Part shown: piece after piece, positions 58,661 to 64,000 of the stretch
Numbering within the stretch: position 1 is the stretch's first letter
Layout of the letters: each line of letters starts with the position of its first letter
Assembly (NCBI GenBank): GCA_963700475.1
Contig: CAVOXR010000015.1
Span: 1 to 64,000 of the forward strand
Direction: 5' to 3'
Source: Prado023 sp963700475
GTDB lineage: Bacteria; Actinomycetota; Actinomycetes; S36-B12; CAIYMF01
DNA length: 64,000 nucleotides
The notes under the pieces: generated by a model
Database searches by the model: none
Told to the model about the DNA's origin: nothing
Seen by the model: only the letters and a program-made list of their open reading frames with translations
Translations under genes and position numbers: made by a program

Positions 58661-60499
58661 GTGTCGCCCGCCCCCGGATCCACGGATGAGTCCATCATCC
58701 GCAACTTCTGCATCATCGCCCACATCGACCATGGCAAGTCGACGCTGGCCGACCGCATGCTGCAGATCACCGGTGTCGTCGACGGCCGCGACATGCGCGC
58801 GCAGTACCTGGACCGGATGGACATCGAGCGCGAGCGTGGCATCACGATCAAGAGCCAGGCTGTGCGCCTGCCCTACGTCGCCTCCGACGGCATCGACTAC
58901 GTCCTGAACCTGATCGACACCCCCGGGCACGTCGACTTCACCTACGAGGTGTCGCGAAGCCTGGCGGCCTGTGAGGGTGCCGTCCTGCTGGTCGACGCCG
59001 CGCAGGGCATCGAGGCCCAGACGCTGGCCAACCTGTACCTCGCGCTCGAGAACGACCTGGCGATCATCCCGGTGCTGAACAAGATCGACCTGCCCGCTGC
59101 CCAGCCCGAGCGCTATGCCGCCGAGCTTGCCCACATCATCGGCTGCGACCCCGCCGACGTCCTGCAGGTCAGCGCAAAGACAGGCAAGGGCGTCCGTGAG
59201 CTGCTCGACGAGGTCGTCCGACAGGTGCCGGCACCGGCCGGTGACCCGGACGCTCCCGCCCGTGCCCTGATCTTCGACTCGGTCTATGACTCCTACCGCG
59301 GCGTGATCACCTACGTCCGGGTCATCGACGGCAAGCTCTCCACCCGTGAGCGCATCGTCATGATGTCCACCGGCGTCCAGCACGAGATGCTCGAGGTCGG
59401 GGTCATCTCCCCGGACCCGGTGCCCTCCTCAGCCATCGGCGCGGGCGAGGTCGGCTACCTGATCACCGGTGTGAAGGACGTACGCCAGAGCCGGGTCGGC
59501 GACACCGTCACCGCGGCGAGCAAGGCCGGCGCGACCACCCCGCTCGGCGGTTACCGCGACCCCAAGCCGATGGTGTTCTCCGGCCTGTACCCGATCGATG
59601 GCTCGGACTACCCCGAACTGCGCGATGCCCTGGACAAGCTCAAGCTCAACGACGCCGCCCTTGTCTACGAGCCCGAGACGTCCGGGGCGCTCGGGTTCGG
59701 CTTCCGCTGTGGCTTCCTCGGGCTGCTGCACCTGGAGATCGTTCGCGAGCGCCTCGAGCGCGAGTTCAACCTCGACCTGATCTCGACCGCCCCGAACGTC
59801 ATCTACCAGGTGACCCTCGACGACGGCCGCAGCATCGAGGTGACCAACCCGTCGGAGTACCCGAACGGCAAGGTTGCCGAGGTCCGCGAGCCCATCGTGC
59901 GCGCCACGATCCTGAGCCCCACCGACTACGTGGGCGCCATCATGGAGCTCTGCCAGAACCGCCGCGGCAACCTGCTGGGCATGGACTACCTGTCCGACAC
60001 CCGCGTCGAGCTGCGGTACACGCTGCCACTGGCCGAGATCGTCTTCGACTTCTTCGACGCGCTGAAGTCGCGCACCCGCGGCTACGCCTCACTGGACTAC
60101 GAGACCACCGGCGAGCAGGCGGCCGACCTGGTCAAGGTCGACATCCTGCTGCACGGTGAGCCCGTGGACGCCTTCTCGGCGATCGTGCACCGCGACAAGT
60201 CCTATGCCTACGGGGTTGCCATGGCCGGCAAGCTCAAGGAGCTGATCCCCAGGCAGCAGTTCGAGGTCCCGATCCAGGCGGCGATCGGCTCGCGGATCAT
60301 CGCCCGCGAGAGCGTGCGCGCGATGCGCAAGGACGTCCTGGCCAAGTGCTACGGCGGTGACATCACCCGCAAGCGCAAGCTGCTGGAGAAGCAGAAGGAG
60401 GGCAAGAAGCGGATGAAGATGGTCGGTCGGGTCGAGATCCCGCAGGAGGCCTTCATCGCAGCTCTCAACACCGAGGGCGAACAGGGCGCCAAGAAGTAG
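58661..60499 (+). CDS. lepA: Elongation factor 4 (LepA) GTPase
   Basis: 612 residues from GTG 58661. G domain motifs are AHIDHGKSTLADRM, DTPGHVDFTYEVSR and NKIDLP. GFRCGFLGLLHLEIVRERLE and the C-terminal KRKLLEKQKEGKKRMKMVGR are typical of LepA. It acts on stalled or assembling ribosomes at the membrane or in the cytoplasm. Normal length. Confidence 0.97.
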   Translation: MSPAPGSTDESIIRNFCIIAHIDHGKSTLADRMLQITGVVDGRDMRAQYLDRMDIERERGITIKSQAVRLPYVASDGIDYVLNLIDTPGHVDFTYEVSRSLAACEGAVLLVDAAQGIEAQTLANLYLALENDLAIIPVLNKIDLPAAQPERYAAELAHIIGCDPADVLQVSAKTGKGVRELLDEVVRQVPAPAGDPDAPARALIFDSVYDSYRGVITYVRVIDGKLSTRERIVMMSTGVQHEMLEVGVISPDPVPSSAIGAGEVGYLITGVKDVRQSRVGDTVTAASKAGATTPLGGYRDPKPMVFSGLYPIDGSDYPELRDALDKLKLNDAALVYEPETSGALGFGFRCGFLGLLHLEIVRERLEREFNLDLISTAPNVIYQVTLDDGRSIEVTNPSEYPNGKVAEVREPIVRATILSPTDYVGAIMELCQNRRGNLLGMDYLSDTRVELRYTLPLAEIVFDFFDALKSRTRGYASLDYETTGEQAADLVKVDILLHGEPVDAFSAIVHRDKSYAYGVAMAGKLKELIPRQQFEVPIQAAIGSRIIARESVRAMRKDVLAKCYGGDITRKRKLLEKQKEGKKRMKMVGRVEIPQEAFIAALNTEGEQGAKK

Positions 60500-60511
60500 G
60501 CCGTTCAGCCC

Positions 60512-60552
60512 TTGCCCACTCCCCGCCCTTCGGCGTAATCTGATATCAGATT
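60512..60552 (+). promoter_or_regulatory. Promoter and palindromic operator of the SPFH operon
   Basis: TTGCCC (60512-60517) and TAATCT (60536-60541) are 18 bases apart. A perfect 16-base palindrome AATCTGATATCAGATT (60537-60552) covers the -10 box and the likely start of transcription. GAAGGAGG and the ATG follow 22 bases later. A dimeric regulator bound here would block RNA polymerase. Confidence 0.65.
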
Positions 60553-60574
60553 GATAGTCCGAAGGAGGACCCCG

Positions 60575-61519
60575 ATGAGCGCCACCCTGGCCGCCCCCAC
60601 CCCCACGCCCGCCCCCATGCAGACCACCACCCCGCAGGTGACCGAGAAGCGCGCCCACAGCGTCAACGGCTGGCCGGTCGTGATCCTCGGGATCCTGGGG
60701 ATCATCGGCTGCGCCTGGGCCATCGGTGTGGCCATCGCGGACGCGGGGGAGTCGTTCGACATGCCCCTCTACTTCTGGGTCAGCATCGTCGCCCTGGTCC
60801 TCATCGTCGTGCTGCTGACCGGCCTGACCCCGGTGGCCCCCGGGCAGGCCCGGGTGGTGCAGCTGCTCGGACGCTACGTCGGCACCATCCGCCAGAACGG
60901 CCTGCGCTGGGTCAACCCGCTGACGACGCGCAAGTCGGTCTCCACGAAGCTGCGCAACCAGGAGACCGAGGTGCTCAAGGTCAACGACCTTGCGGGGAAC
61001 CCGATCGAGATCGCCGCAGTGGTCGTCTGGCAGGTCACGGACACCGCCATGGCCAGCTTCGATGTCGACAACTTCGTGGACTTCGTGTCGATCCAGACCG
61101 AGACCGCCGTTCGGCACATCGCCAACTCCTACCCGTACGACAACAACGCAGGAACCTCGCGGCTGAGCCTGCGCGACAACGCCGAGGAGATCACCGCCGA
61201 GCTCAGCGCGGAGATGGGCCACCGGGTGGCCCCGGCCGGCGTGAGGATCATCGAGTCCCGGCTCACGCGATTGGCCTACGCATCCGAGATCGCCCAGGCG
61301 ATGCTTCGCCGCCAGCAGGCCGACGCCGTTGTGGCGGCCCGCGCCCGGATCGTCGAGGGAGCGGTCGGCATGGTCGAGCAGGCCCTGCATCAGCTCGAGG
61401 AGCAGGACGTGGTCGTGCTCGACGACGAGCGCAAGGCGGTCATGGTGTCCAACCTGCTCGTCGTGCTGTGCTCCGAGCAGAACACGCAACCGGTCGTCAA
61501 CGCCGGATCGCTGTACTGA
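60575..61519 (+). CDS. SPFH/Band 7 domain membrane protein
   Basis: 314 residues from ATG 60575. A Pro/Thr-rich start is followed by two membrane helices (VVILGILGIIGCAWAIGVAI, FWVSIVALVLIVVLLTGL). The SPFH domain begins PGQARVVQLLGRYVGTIRQN and continues to VRIIESRLTRLAYASEIAQA. Such proteins form membrane scaffolds. Eight bases after the stop a ribbon-helix-helix protein begins, a pairing seen in other Actinobacteria. Confidence 0.88.
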   Translation: MSATLAAPTPTPAPMQTTTPQVTEKRAHSVNGWPVVILGILGIIGCAWAIGVAIADAGESFDMPLYFWVSIVALVLIVVLLTGLTPVAPGQARVVQLLGRYVGTIRQNGLRWVNPLTTRKSVSTKLRNQETEVLKVNDLAGNPIEIAAVVVWQVTDTAMASFDVDNFVDFVSIQTETAVRHIANSYPYDNNAGTSRLSLRDNAEEITAELSAEMGHRVAPAGVRIIESRLTRLAYASEIAQAMLRRQQADAVVAARARIVEGAVGMVEQALHQLEEQDVVVLDDERKAVMVSNLLVVLCSEQNTQPVVNAGSLY

Positions 61520-61527
61520 GGCCCCCC

Positions 61528-61725
61528 ATGGCTGAGCGCAAGGGCGTGCTGCTCCGCCTGGATCCCACTGTCCACGACGCCCTGGCCCGATGGGCGGCCG
61601 ACGAGCTGCGCAGCACCAACGCGCAGATCGAGTTCCTGCTTCGAAGAGCGCTGGCCGACGCCGGTCGGCTGCCCAAGGGGGCGGCCCCTGCCCGTCGACA
61701 AGGACGACCGCCTGCTGGGGGCTGA
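61528..61725 (+). CDS. Arc-type ribbon-helix-helix DNA-binding protein
   Basis: 65 residues. RKGVLLRLDPTVHDALARWA forms the beta strand and first helix, and STNAQIEFLLRRAL the second helix, as in Arc/CopG folds. A basic Gly/Pro tail follows. It is in the SPFH operon, so it may bind the palindrome before it, but the family usually binds shorter half-sites, so that link is inference. Another regulator type (for example PadR) is equally possible for a palindrome with an ATATC core. Confidence 0.75.
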   Translation: MAERKGVLLRLDPTVHDALARWAADELRSTNAQIEFLLRRALADAGRLPKGAAPARRQGRPPAGG

Positions 61726-61810
61726 TTGCGGCACTCACCCGTGGTTCACTTGGCAGACCAGAGCAGTTCGTGGCCGCGCTGCCTTGCGGCCCAGGAGCGA
61801 GGACGTTCAC

Positions 61811-61981
61811 ATGGGCGACGACAACATCCTCCACAAGATGAGCAAGGCGTTCGAGCACGCCATGGATGACGCGGACGACGCCGTGACCAGTCCCGAGGCC
61901 GCGCGCGTGGCGTGGACTGAGGGCACCGAGGATGGCGGCACGGACAGGTCCCCCGCCGCCGAGGAGCCCTCGGGCGACTGA
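61811..61981 (+). CDS. Small acidic hypothetical protein (56 aa)
   Basis: ATG 61811 (GDDNILHKMSKAFEHAMDDA). Strongly acidic with an amphipathic helix then a disordered tail (GGTDRSPAAEEPSGD). The ribosome site is weak (AGCGAGGA about 10 bases upstream). Plausible from codon use, unsupported by a family. Confidence 0.45.
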   Translation: MGDDNILHKMSKAFEHAMDDADDAVTSPEAARVAWTEGTEDGGTDRSPAAEEPSGD

Positions 61982-62172
61982 TCGGCGTCCCGGTCGAGGG
62001 CCGGTTCGATGGTCGAGTGCGTGGCAGGCCCGGGGGGGTTGGTGCCGATTCTCGCGGTGCCGTGGGCGATCGACCTGCTCTCGGCTTGACCGGGGGCGGG
62101 TGGTGTCGGCAGAGTTACGTAGGTCACACTTCTGCGTGAACTGACGTCCACCTACGCCCTGGAGGCTCCTGA
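61982..62172. other. Leader of the acyl-CoA synthetase gene
   Basis: No gene in this 191-base spacer. CGTAGGT (62118-62124) and ACCTACG (62150-62156) form an inverted pair 25 bases apart that could be operator half-sites or a hairpin. GGAGG (62161-62165) is the ribosome site of the next gene. Confidence 0.4.
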
Positions 62173-64000
62173 ATGGCCACAACCGCCGGATCGCTGAGCA
62201 CGCCCATCCCCGCCCACCCCGACAACCTGGGTCGTGCCATCCTCGACCGCGTCGCCGCCACCCCGGACAACCGGGCGTTCATGTCCCCGGGCCCGGCCGA
62301 CGACTGGTCGGTCAGCCACACCTGGCGTGAGGCCGGCGACGAGATGATGAAGCTCGGAGCCGGACTCCTGGAGCTCGGAATCGAGCAGGAGGACCGCGTC
62401 GCCATCGCGAGCAGCACGCGCACGGAATGGATCTTCGCCGACGGCGCCGTGATGCTGGCAGGCGGAGCGAACACCACCATCTATCCGAGCACGAGCGAGG
62501 ACGACTTCGCATACATCCTGTCGGACTCGGGTACGCGATTCCTCATCGCCGAGGACCAGAAGCAGGCTGACAAGGTCCTGCACCAGCGCGACCAGCTTCC
62601 GCGGCTGGAGAAGATCATCCTGATCGACGGTGACGGCGACGGGGACTTCGTGATCAGCTGGGCGCAGCTGCGCGATCTCGGGGTCAAGAAGCTGACCGAG
62701 GATCCCAAGGCGATCGAGACCCGGGTGGCCAAGCTGACCGGTGACTCCCTGGCCACGATGATCTACACCTCCGGCACCACGGGTCGCCCGAAGGGCGTCG
62801 AGCTCCCGCACAGCAACTGGGTGTTCATGGGCGCCAGCATCGAGGCGCTGGACATCCTTCACGAGCCCGACATCCACTTCCTGTGGCTGCCGCTGTCCCA
62901 CGTGTTCGGCAAGGTCCTGCTCGCCGGTCAGTACCAGATCGGCTGGACGACGGCCACCGACGGTCGCGTGCCGAAGATCTCCGAGAACCTCCAGAAGGTG
63001 CGCCCGAACGCCATGGCTGGCGTACCGCGCATCTTCGAGAAGATCTACCAGGGCGCGAACTCCCGGACCGAGGCCGCCGGTGGGGCCAAGCTCAAGATCT
63101 TCAACTGGGCGTTCACCACCTCGGGCAACATCAAGGCCAAGCAGCGCGCCGGCCAGTCGGCCGGACCCTTCGCGGGCATCCAGATGGCGATCGCCGACAA
63201 GCTGGTCTTCTCGAAGATCCGTGAGGCGACTGGTGGCAACATCAAGGTGCTGGTCTCTGGGTCGGCTGCGCTCAACGGCGACGTGGCCCGCTGGTTCGAC
63301 GCAGCAGGCCTGCCGATCCTCGAGGGCTATGGTCTGACGGAGAACACGGCGGCGGCCTGCATCACCCGTCCGGACGACATCGTCTTCGGCACCATCGGCC
63401 AGCCCTTCCCGGGCACCGAGGTCAAGATCGCCGACGATGGCGAGGTGCTCCTGCGCGGTCCGCACATCATGCGCGGCTACCGCAACCTGCCGGAGGTCAA
63501 CGCCGAGACCCTGCTGCCCGAAGGCTGGCTGGCGACCGGTGACATCGGCGAGCTCGACGACCACGGCCGGTTGAAGATCACCGACCGCAAGAAGGACCTG
63601 GTCAAGACCTCGGGCGGCAAGTACATCGCCCCCGGTCAGATCGCCGCGCAGTTCAAGGCACTGTCGCCGATCGCCTCGAACCTCGTGGCGATCGCCAACA
63701 ACCGCAACTTCGCGACGGCACTGATCTCCCTGGACCCGGATGCACTGCAGGGGTTCGCCGCATCCCACGGTCTGTCCGGGGATTACGCGACCCTGTCGCA
63801 GTCGCCGGAGGTGCGTGCCAGCCTGCAGGCCTCGGTGGACCAACTGAACGCCGGGCTCAACCGCTGGGAGACCATCAAGAAGTTCACGGTCCTGGACCGC
63901 GACCTCTCCGAGGAGGACGGCGAGCTGACCGCGAGCCTGAAGGTCAAGCGCAAGGTCGTCGAGGACCACTTCGCCGACCAGATCGAGGCGATGTACGCCT
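62173..64000 (+). CDS. Long-chain fatty acyl-CoA synthetase, cut by window end
   Basis: At least 609 residues are present; the frame is open to the window edge. The AMP-binding P-loop is MIYTSGTTGRPKGVELPHSN. Other motifs are FLWLPLSHVFGKVLLAGQYQ, LPILEGYGLTENTAAACITR, WLATGDIGELDDHGRLKITD and RKKDLVKTSGGKYIAPGQIA. It activates fatty acids to acyl-CoA through an acyl-AMP intermediate. It resembles the FadD15 branch of Actinobacteria. The last few residues are missing. Confidence 0.93.
   Translation, partial: MATTAGSLSTPIPAHPDNLGRAILDRVAATPDNRAFMSPGPADDWSVSHTWREAGDEMMKLGAGLLELGIEQEDRVAIASSTRTEWIFADGAVMLAGGANTTIYPSTSEDDFAYILSDSGTRFLIAEDQKQADKVLHQRDQLPRLEKIILIDGDGDGDFVISWAQLRDLGVKKLTEDPKAIETRVAKLTGDSLATMIYTSGTTGRPKGVELPHSNWVFMGASIEALDILHEPDIHFLWLPLSHVFGKVLLAGQYQIGWTTATDGRVPKISENLQKVRPNAMAGVPRIFEKIYQGANSRTEAAGGAKLKIFNWAFTTSGNIKAKQRAGQSAGPFAGIQMAIADKLVFSKIREATGGNIKVLVSGSAALNGDVARWFDAAGLPILEGYGLTENTAAACITRPDDIVFGTIGQPFPGTEVKIADDGEVLLRGPHIMRGYRNLPEVNAETLLPEGWLATGDIGELDDHGRLKITDRKKDLVKTSGGKYIAPGQIAAQFKALSPIASNLVAIANNRNFATALISLDPDALQGFAASHGLSGDYATLSQSPEVRASLQASVDQLNAGLNRWETIKKFTVLDRDLSEEDGELTASLKVKRKVVEDHFADQIEAMYA

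Noticed and set aside
62152..63969. 605-residue open frame opposite the acyl-CoA synthetase
   Set aside because: The plus strand carries all acyl-CoA synthetase motifs; the opposite frame is open only because of high GC codon bias.

Overview
The window is a GC-rich chromosomal segment with many GTG starts, Shine-Dalgarno-led genes and ATGA/GTGA stop-start overlaps. Its gene order is the conserved housekeeping order of Actinobacteria: tig-clpP1-clpP2-clpX, valS, folC-DUF4233-ndk, mreBCD-mrdA-rodA, a radical SAM gene with a DUF2344 gene, rne-rplU-rpmA-obgE-proB-proA, nadD-LytR-like-rsfS, leuS, comEA-comEC-holA, rpsT, lepA. MreBCD, PBP2 and RodA suggest a rod-shaped or elongating cell. I cannot name the genus.

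Layout. 0-3.3 kb: a Cys-rich protein fragment, an ECF sigma factor fused to a zinc anti-sigma domain, and three small metabolic or membrane genes. 3.43-6.29 kb: a small accessory island bounded by a 32-nt direct repeat. One copy lies inside an intact tRNA-Gly gene. The island holds remnants resembling a nucleotidyltransferase-type toxin-antitoxin locus and a two-gene flavocytochrome c sulfide dehydrogenase (FccA/FccB-like) operon. 6.4-20.3 kb: tRNA-Pro, trigger factor, Clp protease, ValS, FolC, Ndk, MreB and MreC. 20.3-35.0 kb: mreD, mrdA, rodA, a ppk2/DUF2207/lemA block on the minus strand, radical SAM-DUF2344, and rne. 35.0-47.3 kb: ribosomal proteins L21 and L27, Obg, proline synthesis, NAD synthesis, ribosome silencing factor, and a large LuxR-type regulator. 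47.7-64 kb: tRNA-Ala, LeuS, DegV, PlsY, the DNA-uptake genes comEA/comEC, HolA, S20, LepA, an SPFH operon and a long-chain acyl-CoA synthetase cut by the window end.

Sequence quality caveat. Essential genes between about 20.33 and 35.0 kb (mreD, mrdA, rodA, rne and everything between) switch reading frame dozens of times by single-base indels, while the flanks are nearly clean. The homologous protein can be followed continuously across the frames, so I annotate each as one gene. I read the indels as a poorly polished patch in the assembly, not mass pseudogenisation. Isolated indels of the same kind occur in the FccA-like gene, folC, proA, the LytR-like gene and the luxR gene.

Best candidates for something new: the tRNA-flanked sulfide-oxidation island whose FccB-like protein lacks the usual flavin-linking cysteine; a sigma/anti-sigma fusion with an internal ribosome binding site; GC-rich repeats shared by distant intergenic spacers; a roughly 30-nt-spaced array of half-sites before leuS; and a perfect 16-bp palindrome lying on the promoter of the SPFH operon.
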